Positions 26,768-34,653 of a DNA stretch of 52,724 bases are shown here, in pieces. Source of the DNA: Chloroflexota bacterium (lineage in GTDB: Bacteria > Chloroflexota > Anaerolineae > Promineifilales > Promineifilaceae); the NCBI GenBank assembly GCA_009937635.1, contig JAACFF010000004.1:1-52724 (forward strand), written 5' to 3'. The position numbers were made by a program, and so were the translations under genes. Each line of letters opens with the position of its first letter. Positions within the stretch are counted from its first letter, which is position 1. Below the pieces are notes generated by a model. The model did no database searches. It was given only the letters and a program-made list of their open reading frames with translations, and was not told the DNA's origin.

Positions 26768-27493
26768 ATGAAGCTAAAGATTTTATTATTACAGGCGCGG
26801 CATAAGCACGACTTGGCACTCCATGAAGAGCGCCAATCATTCGCCGATCGCGCAGGGCTGGATATTGAGCAGATCGTGCCCCACGACATGTTGCAAAGCC
26901 CACCTACCCTGGCCCAGATTCGCCAGTATGATGCCCTGATGGTTGGCGGCAGCGGTGCTTTCTCCGTACCTAAACAGAATTTGCCCAACCAACCGGCCGT
27001 GCTGGACGTCCTGGCCGAGGTGGTAGAAATAGGCCATCCAACTTTTGCTTCCTGCTTCGGTTTTCACCTGATGGTCAGCGCCTTGGGCGGGCGCGTGATT
27101 TATGATCCCGATTGTATGGAAGTAGGCACCTACGAACTGTTCTTAACGGAAAACGGCCGTGCGGATGAGTTATTCAACTATTTACCGGGCAGTTTTAACG
27201 TCCAGTTGGGCCACAAAGACCGCGCGGAACAGCTTCCTGATGGGGTCCTTAATCTGGCCTCCAGCCTTAATGCCCCCTACCAGGCCTTCCGCATTCCCGG
27301 CAAACCGATCTGGACCACTCAGTTCCACCCGGAAATGACCGGCGCAGAAAACCGCATCCGCTTCGACCGCTACGTCGATGAATATGCGTCTATTTACAGT
27401 CCCGAGGAGCTAACGGCCGTCCTCGATCGCTTCGCCGAAAGCCCCGAAGCAGACGAGCTCATTCCACGCTTTCTTGAGACAGTGTTTGGATAG
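26768..27493 (+). CDS. Class I glutamine amidotransferase (GMP synthase-like)
   Basis: 241 residues with the class I GATase triad: C96 in TFASCFGFHLM, then H187 and E189 in QFHPEM. It releases ammonia from glutamine, usually for a partner synthetase, or hydrolyses gamma-glutamyl bonds. Stand-alone proteins of this size are often annotated as GMP synthase-like, but no synthetase partner is nearby. AGGAGAAGG immediately before the ATG at 26768 decides the start; a longer frame from 26723 is not needed. May be co-transcribed with the AIR-synthase-like gene. Confidence 0.9.
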   Translation: MKLKILLLQARHKHDLALHEERQSFADRAGLDIEQIVPHDMLQSPPTLAQIRQYDALMVGGSGAFSVPKQNLPNQPAVLDVLAEVVEIGHPTFASCFGFHLMVSALGGRVIYDPDCMEVGTYELFLTENGRADELFNYLPGSFNVQLGHKDRAEQLPDGVLNLASSLNAPYQAFRIPGKPIWTTQFHPEMTGAENRIRFDRYVDEYASIYSPEELTAVLDRFAESPEADELIPRFLETVFG

Positions 27494-27502
27494 ATTCGTC
27501 GG

Positions 27503-27570
27503 GTAGTTAAAAAGTCTGGTAGTCCGGTAGTCGGATCAGGGTAGCTGACGGCTGACACCTGACACCTATT
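27503..27570. repeat. Intergenic AGTCxGGTAGTC / GCTGACACCTGACACC repeat patch
   Basis: A run of short related words: GTCGGGTAGT, GTCTGGTAGT, CCGGTAGTCGG, then AGCTGACGGCTGACACCTGACACC. The same words recur at 32768-32810, 36085-36148, 45169-45258, 47118-47175 and 48160-48205, always between genes. It lies between the amidotransferase and the GH3 gene. Confidence 0.6.
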
Positions 27571-27592
27571 CTCGAAGGAGCGGCAGACAGTG

Positions 27593-28738
27593 ATGACAAT
27601 TAATCCGGAAGCGGGAAAACAAATGTTAGGCGCCTTGCTGCGGCCCTGGTTTGATGCTGTGGCCGATCCGGTGGCGGCTCAGGGGGGGGTTTTACAGCAC
27701 TTACTACACGACTATGCGCAAACGAAGTATGGGCAAGAGCATGGTGCGGCCGTGATTGACTCTATCAACGACTACCGGCGCGCCTTCCCCGCTAAAACCT
27801 ATGAGGAATATAAGCCTCTGATCGACCGTGTGATGGCCGGGGAGGAGGGCCTCTTATTAAAGGAAGAGCCGGTCGGCTGGGCCATTACGCGAGGCACGAC
27901 CAGGGGGGAATCCAAATTCATCCCCATGACGGAGACAGATCTGCGCCAGCGGATCAGCGCCGGGCGGGCGATGATGAATTATGTGTTAAGCACAGAACGC
28001 TTCGACCTTTTTGACGGCGTCAACTTGAATCTCAACTTCCCTTCCGTGGTGGGCAAAGTGAGTGCAGGCGGACGGGAGATCGAATACGGCTACAGCTCCG
28101 GCATTTACGCTCGCCACGTCTCGCGCATGACGCCCATCCGCTCGGTGCCGGCGCAGGAAGAGATTGATGCCCTGGGGGGTGGGAAAACAATGAGCGATTG
28201 GGCCAGGCGCTTTGAGCTGGCGCTGGAGAAGTGCAAGAATGAGAATGTGACCCTGGTTGGGGGCGTAAATTCCACGGCCGTTGAGTTCGGTCGTTTCTTG
28301 CACCGCCAGCACAGACAGTACCCGAAAGATCTATGGCAGCCACAGATCATGACCTTGGGCAGCGCCCCGGGCATCAATACCTACCATCCCGCCGCATTGA
28401 GAGCGATGTACGGCCCGGTAGAAATCCGCGAAATCTACGGCGCGACGGAAGGCATGTTTGGCCAGCAGCGGGATGAGAAGCGGGCCTGGGTACCCAATTA
28501 CGATCTCTTCTTTTTTGAAGTGGAGACGCGCTCTGGGGTGAAGATGCTACACGAGATGCGGCCAGGTGAAATGGGCAAGTTAATCGTTTCCACGCTTATC
28601 CTACCGCGTTACAGGATTGGGGATATCATCCGCGCCTTCCAACCCCCCTACTTCCGTTGTATCGGACGTGATCGCTGGTGGACACCTCTACAATACGCAT
28701 GGCGTGAGTTCATGACGTTCAATTTGGGTAGGTTGTAG
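27593..28738 (+). CDS. GH3-family protein (acyl-adenylate/amidosynthetase fold)
   Basis: 381 residues. The GH3 fold is recognised by ITRGTTRGESKFIPMT (phosphate-binding loop), NLNFPSVVG, REIYGATEGMFGQQ (motif II with the ATP-binding YGATE) and RYRIGDII (motif III). Plant GH3 enzymes join amino acids to auxin or jasmonate; bacterial ones of about 380-500 residues have mostly unknown substrates. The protein ends soon after FRCIGRDRWWTP, normal for this shorter bacterial type. GAAGGAG lies before the start; GTG 27590 is possible instead of ATG 27593. A 60-bp fragment of a second GH3 gene lies at 32028-32087. Confidence 0.85.
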   Translation: MTINPEAGKQMLGALLRPWFDAVADPVAAQGGVLQHLLHDYAQTKYGQEHGAAVIDSINDYRRAFPAKTYEEYKPLIDRVMAGEEGLLLKEEPVGWAITRGTTRGESKFIPMTETDLRQRISAGRAMMNYVLSTERFDLFDGVNLNLNFPSVVGKVSAGGREIEYGYSSGIYARHVSRMTPIRSVPAQEEIDALGGGKTMSDWARRFELALEKCKNENVTLVGGVNSTAVEFGRFLHRQHRQYPKDLWQPQIMTLGSAPGINTYHPAALRAMYGPVEIREIYGATEGMFGQQRDEKRAWVPNYDLFFFEVETRSGVKMLHEMRPGEMGKLIVSTLILPRYRIGDIIRAFQPPYFRCIGRDRWWTPLQYAWREFMTFNLGRL

Positions 28739-29226
28739 GGGTAGAAAAACAGCGGGAAGAATCAGCGAGCAAATCCGGTTTGCTCTACTGGTTAGATTCG
28801 ACCAATTTAGTTCTTTATCGCTTGCCAAATTACGATCCTCTTTGGGCTTCTGGTAAATTGCATCAAGACATAGATCATATCTATTTGCAAAGCGACGGTA
28901 AATTGGCTCTGTTTATGGTTAGATCGTCGACCTTGCATACGCCCTGAGCCCCCGGTCTGTTGTGTGATCTCCGATATGAAGTTCGCATCATCAAAAGGTG
29001 ACAAATGTCACTTGACCCCACCTGCCCACTCATCAATGATTATCTATATTGCTTTTACGCTGTTTCAAGTAGGAGAATAAGATGCCTAAGGTCGTATGTT
29101 TTTTCTGGCAGCCTTGGTGCCGGTGTTGAAGGTCTGCAATCAGCGAGAACCTCAACGAACAAACATTCGCCCGCGCAGAATCTTGTAGCCACAGAGTGGA
29201 GGAATAAACCATTAAGGGGTGGAAAA
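28739..29226 (+). other. 488-bp leader region of the radical SAM cassette
   Basis: No convincing gene. One frame is open from about 28733 to 28946 (with segments such as GLLYWLDSTNLVLYRLPNYD) but has no start codon with a ribosome-binding site; it could be a gene remnant. An interrupted palindrome GTGACA-AA-TGTCAC lies at 28998-29011, an operator-like site upstream of the radical SAM gene. The stretch is visibly more AT-rich than the GH3 gene before it. Confidence 0.4.
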
Positions 29227-30675
29227 ATGTCAAATGGCACGAAATTTCAACCTTCAGAGAAAGGACAAATATTTTTAGATTCAGTCAGAAATGGCAAATA
29301 TGATCGGCAAATTATCAATGGCCTTAAGAGTTTTATTGATGGCAAGGCGCCTGAAGATATGCAGGCATTTTACTCTTCCTCTGAGCTAAAAGCATTGGCT
29401 GATCTGAAAGGGACGATAAGAGATGTTGAGGCACGCATGCCCGTCAAAATAACCCGGCATTATTTTGAGTTGGCAAAGAAAAGTGAGGCGCTAAAGGTCT
29501 TGGTAAAAGCAAGCCCGAAAGAAACAGTTGACCTTGATGGTGCGCCAGATCCGGGTAAACAGATGAGTTACAGCCCGGTAGAGGGTCTGATTCACAAATA
29601 TGAACTGGGTCTCATATACGTGGCATCTACCTGTTCTGCCCACTGCCGGTTTTGCTATCGTGAAGAATTAATCGCCAGAAAAGAGGTCGAAAGGCCGGAT
29701 GGGTCCATCGCTCCCAAAGGCTTGGCAAACATCGGTGAAATTGTCGATTACATCAAAAAGCACAACACCGAAGTTGCTGCAAATGGCGGCCGGCATCCAG
29801 AAACGGGACGTGAAAAATTACGCGAGATCCTGATGTCTGGTGGCGATCCAATGGTACTTAGCAACCGCAACATCGCGTCATGGTGGTCTGCGCTTTCCGA
29901 AGCTGGTATTGAATCGATTCGTTTGGGTACCAAAGAGCTTGCCTTTTATCCAAAGCGTTTTGACGAAACCTTCTTTGATATGGCAGACAAGTTCCATGCG
30001 GCTTACCCAGGCACCAAGATTCGCCTGATGGTTCACTTTAATCACCCCGACGAATTTTTACGCAAGGACGACGACGGAAATTTCATTGCCGATCCTGTCG
30101 GCGGTTTTGTTTGGCATCCCGATACCAAAGGCGCCGTTGAGGAGCTTGGCAAACGGAATTGGCTAGCTGTCGACAACCAGGCACCTATCATCGCCGGTAT
30201 TAACAACGACCCCGATGCATTGCGCATTATGCAACGTGAACTGAAGCAGAATAAAGTAGAAAACCACTACTTCTTCTGCGGTCGGGACATTATCGGACAC
30301 AAAGCATTCAACGTACCGATTGAGGAAGCTTGGCAAGTATTGAATGAATCCCAAAAAGGTTTGTCTGGTGTAGAGACCCATGCGCGGCTCTCGATTACCC
30401 ATTACAAAGGCAAAACAGAAGTGGTTGCCGTAACCAACGATCCGCTTCCAGGCGCTGAAAACGGGTTGGTGATCATGAAATTACACCGTAGTGCAGCCGA
30501 TGCGCCTGAAAAAGGCCTTGTCACCATATTGGCACGCAATCCCGAAGCTATTTGGTTCAGCGGATACAACGACCGCGTTATTTATGATGAGGCAGGATTG
30601 TTCACCAATGCCACGAATTATGAGGATACCATCTCATATGCTGAAGTTGAGCAGGTCGAAATAGTTGTTGCTTAA
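29227..30675 (+). CDS. KamA-family radical SAM aminomutase-like enzyme
   Basis: 482 residues. The radical SAM cluster motif is CSAHCRFC (C136, C140, C143), followed by LMSGGDPMVL (202-211), the GGDP hallmark of lysine 2,3-aminomutase relatives. These use SAM, an iron-sulfur cluster and PLP to move an amino group from C2 to C3. Where lysine 2,3-aminomutase has a glycine-rich loop before its PLP lysine, this protein has THYKGKTEVV; K396 is the best PLP-lysine candidate (inference). It is a distant member, so the substrate amino acid is unknown. The frame is open from 29005, but the ATG at 29227 has AGGGGTGG upstream and begins the recognisable part. Followed 24 bp later by a PLP enzyme. Confidence 0.85.
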   Translation: MSNGTKFQPSEKGQIFLDSVRNGKYDRQIINGLKSFIDGKAPEDMQAFYSSSELKALADLKGTIRDVEARMPVKITRHYFELAKKSEALKVLVKASPKETVDLDGAPDPGKQMSYSPVEGLIHKYELGLIYVASTCSAHCRFCYREELIARKEVERPDGSIAPKGLANIGEIVDYIKKHNTEVAANGGRHPETGREKLREILMSGGDPMVLSNRNIASWWSALSEAGIESIRLGTKELAFYPKRFDETFFDMADKFHAAYPGTKIRLMVHFNHPDEFLRKDDDGNFIADPVGGFVWHPDTKGAVEELGKRNWLAVDNQAPIIAGINNDPDALRIMQRELKQNKVENHYFFCGRDIIGHKAFNVPIEEAWQVLNESQKGLSGVETHARLSITHYKGKTEVVAVTNDPLPGAENGLVIMKLHRSAADAPEKGLVTILARNPEAIWFSGYNDRVIYDEAGLFTNATNYEDTISYAEVEQVEIVVA

Positions 30676-30699
30676 CTGATTTGGAGTCTTTACTCAATT

Positions 30700-32025
30700 A
30701 TGCGAAATCTAACTTTAACCCAATCTCGCAGTGCAGCGTTGTATGAGCGTGCACGCAAAGTAATGCCCGGTGGTTGCAGTAGAAACACGATATTGCGTAA
30801 ACCTCACCCTTTGTATGTTGAAAATGGCGCTGGTTGTTACGTCACAGATATCGAAGGTGTGCAACGCATTGATTTTGCAAACAATGTCGCATCGCTCATT
30901 CACGGTCACGCCTATCCCCCGGTAGTGGAAGCTGTATCGGCTCAACTGCACAAGGGGACGGCGTTTACCTTAGCGACCGAAGTAGAAATTGAGTTTGCAG
31001 AACACATGTGTAGCCGCAATGCTGGATTTGAAAACATCCGCTTTGTAAACTCCGGTACAGAGGCGGTAATGGGTTGTTTAAAAGCGGCTCGGGCTTTTAC
31101 AGGACGCCCTAAAATTGCCAAGGTTGAAGGGGCATATCATGGCCTGTACGACTATGCCGAAGTCAGCCAAACTGCTAATCCAAGTAATTGGGGTGATGCC
31201 CACAACCCGACCAGCGTACCGGTTGCCTACGGCACGCCCGAATCAGCTCTACGTGATGTGATCATAATCCCTTTCAACCAGCCGGAACAGTCGCTTGAAA
31301 TATTGAATCGACACGGTGAAGAGTTAGCCTGTGTCTTGCTAGACTCAATGCCACACCGGGTTGGCCTCGTCCCTGCATCTCAGGAGTTTGTTCGCGCTAT
31401 CTATGACTGGACTCGCGAAAACAACGCTCTGATGGTTTACGATGAAGTGATTACCTTTCGCGCCAACTATGGCGGCGCTCAGGAATGGTATGATGTGCGC
31501 CCTGACCTGACCGCAATGGGCAAAATGATCGGTGGCGGCTTCCCTGTTGGCGCATTGGCTGGGCGTCAAGATGTTATGAGCGTCATGGATCCGCTGGCTG
31601 ACAAAGTTTTGTTTCCACACTCCGGCACTTTTTCAGCAAATCCAGTCACAATGACGGCTGGTCTTGTGAGCATGGCGTTGTTTGACAAAACCGCTGTGAC
31701 AGATTTAAACCGCTTGGCCAATAGGGCGCGAACTGGTATTGCGGAGGCTATTCGGGTTGCAGATATCCCTGCTTGCGTTACGGGTGGCGGCTCGATGTTT
31801 AGAGTACACATGAAAGCGGAAATTCCCACTACCTACCGGGCGGCATACATGACACCAAAAGAATCCAAGATCATCCAAGCCTTACTCGATCACCTTTTCG
31901 ATAATGGCATTATTATGATCAATACGTGTTCAGGGTCGCTATCAACGGCTATGACGGAAAAGGAAATTGAAATCCTGGCGGAAAACCTGCTTGCCGGATT
32001 TCGCAAAATTAAAAAGCTTCTCTAA
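30700..32025 (+). CDS. Class III aminotransferase, glutamate-1-semialdehyde aminomutase-like
   Basis: 441 residues with fold-type I PLP motifs: FVNSGTEAVMGCLKAAR (cofactor phosphate loop), VYDEV with D248, and the PLP lysine K275 in DLTAMGKMIGGGFPVGA. It resembles HemL in the start (PGGCSRN) but diverges over the substrate region and has no hem context, so it is more likely an aminotransferase or aminomutase acting on the product of the radical SAM enzyme before it. The pair suggests formation or breakdown of a beta-amino acid. It ends two bases before a GH3 gene fragment. Confidence 0.85.
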   Translation: MRNLTLTQSRSAALYERARKVMPGGCSRNTILRKPHPLYVENGAGCYVTDIEGVQRIDFANNVASLIHGHAYPPVVEAVSAQLHKGTAFTLATEVEIEFAEHMCSRNAGFENIRFVNSGTEAVMGCLKAARAFTGRPKIAKVEGAYHGLYDYAEVSQTANPSNWGDAHNPTSVPVAYGTPESALRDVIIIPFNQPEQSLEILNRHGEELACVLLDSMPHRVGLVPASQEFVRAIYDWTRENNALMVYDEVITFRANYGGAQEWYDVRPDLTAMGKMIGGGFPVGALAGRQDVMSVMDPLADKVLFPHSGTFSANPVTMTAGLVSMALFDKTAVTDLNRLANRARTGIAEAIRVADIPACVTGGGSMFRVHMKAEIPTTYRAAYMTPKESKIIQALLDHLFDNGIIMINTCSGSLSTAMTEKEIEILAENLLAGFRKIKKLL

Positions 32026-32027
32026 GG

Positions 32028-32087
32028 TATGATCTCTTCCTTTTTGAATTGGAATCGCGCACAGGGCTGAAGATGGTGCATGAGATG
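32028..32087 (+). pseudogene. 60-bp fragment of a GH3 gene
   Basis: Encodes YDLFLFELESRTGLKMVHEM, matching YDLFFFEVETRSGVKMLHEM of the intact GH3 gene at 28499-28558; about 49 of 60 bases agree by eye with no gaps. It starts two bases after the aminotransferase stop and stops abruptly. A further short open piece follows (about 32125-32226, with HWVIDEEAILIDTQVG), also without a start. Both look like leftovers of genes interrupted when the cassette arrived. Confidence 0.75.
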
Positions 32088-32286
32088 ATGTATTATATCT
32101 ACCAGACAAATCCCTAAGAAACGACAAGATCCCATTGGGTTATTGATGAAGAAGCTATCCTGATCGATACGCAGGTGGGCATCAATCCTCAAAATAGCGT
32201 TAATAAAGCATTGGCAATTTTAGATTGACGATTGTTTCTACTTTGAGACGAAGGCAAACTAGGAGCAACAGGAAATCAGATGAATC

Positions 32287-32751
32287 TCATTTGCGCCGGA
32301 ATAGTCCACCAAGCAGAAGCGCCAAGCCGACCACAATCAGCACCAGGGGCCAGATCAGGCCCCAACTGCCCAGGCCGATGCCCAGGAAGACAACAGCCAG
32401 GATGGTGGTGCCCAGAACGGGGCGTCGATAGGTGGGGAATAAGAGCCTGACCACAACTTCAGCTAAAAGGAGAACGCCTGCGCCGAGGAAGATGAGTGAC
32501 CAGGCTGAAACCTGAATAAAGGGAATCTCTACAGGCAGTTCGGCGAACTGGAAACCAAGCCGCTCAACAAGGGCATTGAAGGCATCCAATATGCCCAGGT
32601 TTCCAGCCAGCAGGACAAAGCCGGCCCAAATGAGGATCAAGGCCCAGACGATGCTGCCCAGCCGGTCGCGCTGCCACTTCTCTTCAACCGATTTCTCCTC
32701 GTGCTTGCGCAGTTCCTTTTCGTCTTTTTCGTCATATTCGTTCTTGCTCAT
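32287..32751 (-). CDS. Small multi-pass membrane protein with charged N-terminus
   Basis: 154 residues. A highly charged start (about 1-30, many K and E) precedes four hydrophobic segments: IVWALILIWAGFVLLAGNLG, VSAWSLIFLGAGVLLLAEVV, TTILAVVFLGIGLGSWGLIW and PLVLIVVGLALLLGGLF. The pattern resembles LiaF/DUF5668-like membrane stress proteins with repeated G-x-x-LLL segments, but the identity is not certain. GGAGGG six bases before the ATG supports the start. It stands alone between the cassette and the heme operon. Confidence 0.7.
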   Translation of the reverse strand: MSKNEYDEKDEKELRKHEEKSVEEKWQRDRLGSIVWALILIWAGFVLLAGNLGILDAFNALVERLGFQFAELPVEIPFIQVSAWSLIFLGAGVLLLAEVVVRLLFPTYRRPVLGTTILAVVFLGIGLGSWGLIWPLVLIVVGLALLLGGLFRRK

Positions 32752-33094
32752 GGCGCCCTCCGCTTATTAGTCCGGTAGCCGGGTAGTCTTTAGTCTGGTA
32801 GTTAAAGATAGTATAGCATGAAATTGGTGCGCCGATATAGTTCTATGGGCGATTTCGACAGCCCTTTTTGTCTTTTGCGATAATTTCGTTTTTAAGCGGT
32901 ATCTATACGATGGGGTCTGTGTTAAATTGGCTCTCGTTAACAAACACGAATGACTATTATTGATCAGCCTTAAAGCATTGATCGCCGCAGAATATCGAGA
33001 GTAAAGAGTAAATTGGCCCAATCGCTATTTCGGATTGCGCGCAGTAATCTGGGTAGTCTTGTGATTGGTTGGAGTTTTGCCTATATGACCGAAG

Positions 33095-34096
33095 TTACCA
33101 CCCCAAACAGTTCTGCCGCACAATATCAGCCAGCAGCCGGATGTGGTCTGGTGAATCGTTTAGCGCGGGGATATAGGCATAGCTCTCTCCCCCTGCTTCG
33201 AGGAAGAGGTCGCGATTTTCCATGCCCATCTCCTGCAAGGTCTCCAGACAGTCGGTGGCAAAGCCGGGGCAAATGGTGTCCACACGTGTGGCGCCTTCTT
33301 GGGCCCAACTGACCAGGGTTTCGTCCGTATAAGGCTGCAGCCATTCCTCCGGCCCAAAACGAGACTGAAAAGTAAAGAACAGTTCATCCTCGTCCAATTG
33401 CAATGCGTCCGCAATAAGACGGGCTGACTCCCGACACTGCCGGCGGTAAGGATCTCCTTTCTGAGAGTAGCTGAGGGGAATGCCATGGAATGAGAGCAGC
33501 AGGCGCTGCCCACGGCCGTTTTCCGCCCAATAACGACGAATACTGCTGGCGATGCCCTCAATATACAGCGGGTGCTGATAGTAATGATTGACGGTACGAA
33601 TCTCCGGCACCCAGCGCCATTGTTTTAGCGTATCGAACACCTCGTCGAAGATAGTGCCCACGGTTGTCGCCGAGTATTGGGGGTAAAGCGGCAGGATCAA
33701 GATTCGCCTGGCGTTGGCGCGACGCAGCTCCTCCAGTCCGGCGGCGATAGAGGGCTGGCCGTAACGCATGGCCAGCGACACTTTGACTGGTGTATCACTG
33801 CCGCCGGAAACTGTTTCCTGCAACCCAGCGGCGATCGCTTGCGAGATGATGAGCAGCGGCGAGCCCTCGTCAGTCCAGATTTCTTCGTACAGGCGCGCTG
33901 AACGGCGCGGGCGCACGCGTAGGATGATGGCTTCCAAGAGCGGCAGCCAAAACCAGCGTGGCCATTCGATGACCCGCCGGTCGCGGAGAAATTGGCGCAA
34001 ATACGGCCGTACCGCCTTGCTAGTTGGCGCTTCCGGTGTGCCCAAGTTGACCAGGAGAACGCCTATAGAGGGGGAATGCTTGGGGTCGTCGGTCAT
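33095..34096 (-). CDS. hemH: Ferrochelatase
   Basis: 333 residues. GVLLVNLGTPEAP (12-24) is the family start; H204 in LLLSFHGIPLSY and E304 in LEAGGESYAYIPALND are the metal-binding and proton-abstracting residues. It inserts iron into protoporphyrin IX or coproporphyrin III; the sequence does not show which. Last gene of the hemY - transporter fragment - hemH run: its ATG overlaps the upstream stop (ATGA), so it depends on translation of the fragment. Confidence 0.95.
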   Translation of the reverse strand: MTDDPKHSPSIGVLLVNLGTPEAPTSKAVRPYLRQFLRDRRVIEWPRWFWLPLLEAIILRVRPRRSARLYEEIWTDEGSPLLIISQAIAAGLQETVSGGSDTPVKVSLAMRYGQPSIAAGLEELRRANARRILILPLYPQYSATTVGTIFDEVFDTLKQWRWVPEIRTVNHYYQHPLYIEGIASSIRRYWAENGRGQRLLLSFHGIPLSYSQKGDPYRRQCRESARLIADALQLDEDELFFTFQSRFGPEEWLQPYTDETLVSWAQEGATRVDTICPGFATDCLETLQEMGMENRDLFLEAGGESYAYIPALNDSPDHIRLLADIVRQNCLGW

Positions 34097-34653
34097 AGGT
34101 CGGGTAGTCCTTGGTTGGCCGCTGGTGTGGCGGCTACGGCTTCGGCTAAGTAGGTGGTTGGCGTGCTTTGTTCTTCGGCTACGGCAAAGGAGGCTGAGAC
34201 ATCGAGACGGCCGATCAGGACGAAGGCAACGACAAGAACGATCGCTTCCAGGACAAAGGCGGCGCCATAGGAAACCAGGGCGCTATCTCCCGTAGCCGGC
34301 AACATGCCATCGACCAAACCACCGGCAAGGCTGTCCAGCGCGCCCTCAAACTGCTGCGCCACGCCCCACACGCCGACGAGCAGGCCCGCGCGGCGCAAGT
34401 TGGTAAAGTCGACCATCTGCGCCAGCAGACTGGCAGCGGATAAGCCAGTGCCCATTCCCAGGCCGACGAGTAACAGTCGCAGCAGGTTGGCGTTTCCACT
34501 GAGGCCGGCCAGAATGATCCCCGGGAAGAGGGCGATGACGATGATCAGTCCCACGCGAAAAAGGCGCACATTGCTGAATTTCTTGAGCAGGCAGAGGCCG
34601 GAGAGCAAGATGGCGATCAGTATACCCACGCCCCAGTTACCTAAACAGGCACA
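34093..34653 (-). pseudogene. PucC/BCD-type MFS transporter, N-terminally truncated
   Basis: About 187 residues matching only the C-terminal half of PUCC-family transporters: GNWGVGILIAILLSGLCLLK, then GLGMGTGLSAASLLAQMVDF, TNLRRAGLLVGVWGVAQQFE and ALDSLAGGLVDG. These proteins have about 12 helices and 400-450 residues; here homology begins right at the hemY stop codon (34641), so the first half has been deleted. A GTG at 34629 could still start translation, and the stop overlaps hemH by four bases. The family transports or assembles (bacterio)chlorophyll-type pigments in phototrophs, but relatives occur elsewhere. Probably non-functional, kept for coupling. Confidence 0.7.

Noticed and set aside
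28733-28946. 70-codon open frame after the GH3 gene
   Set aside because: No start signal and no family resemblance; noted only as part of the cassette's leader region.
29005-29226. N-terminal 74-residue extension of the radical SAM protein
   Set aside because: Not similar to the family, and a better start with ribosome-binding site exists at 29227.
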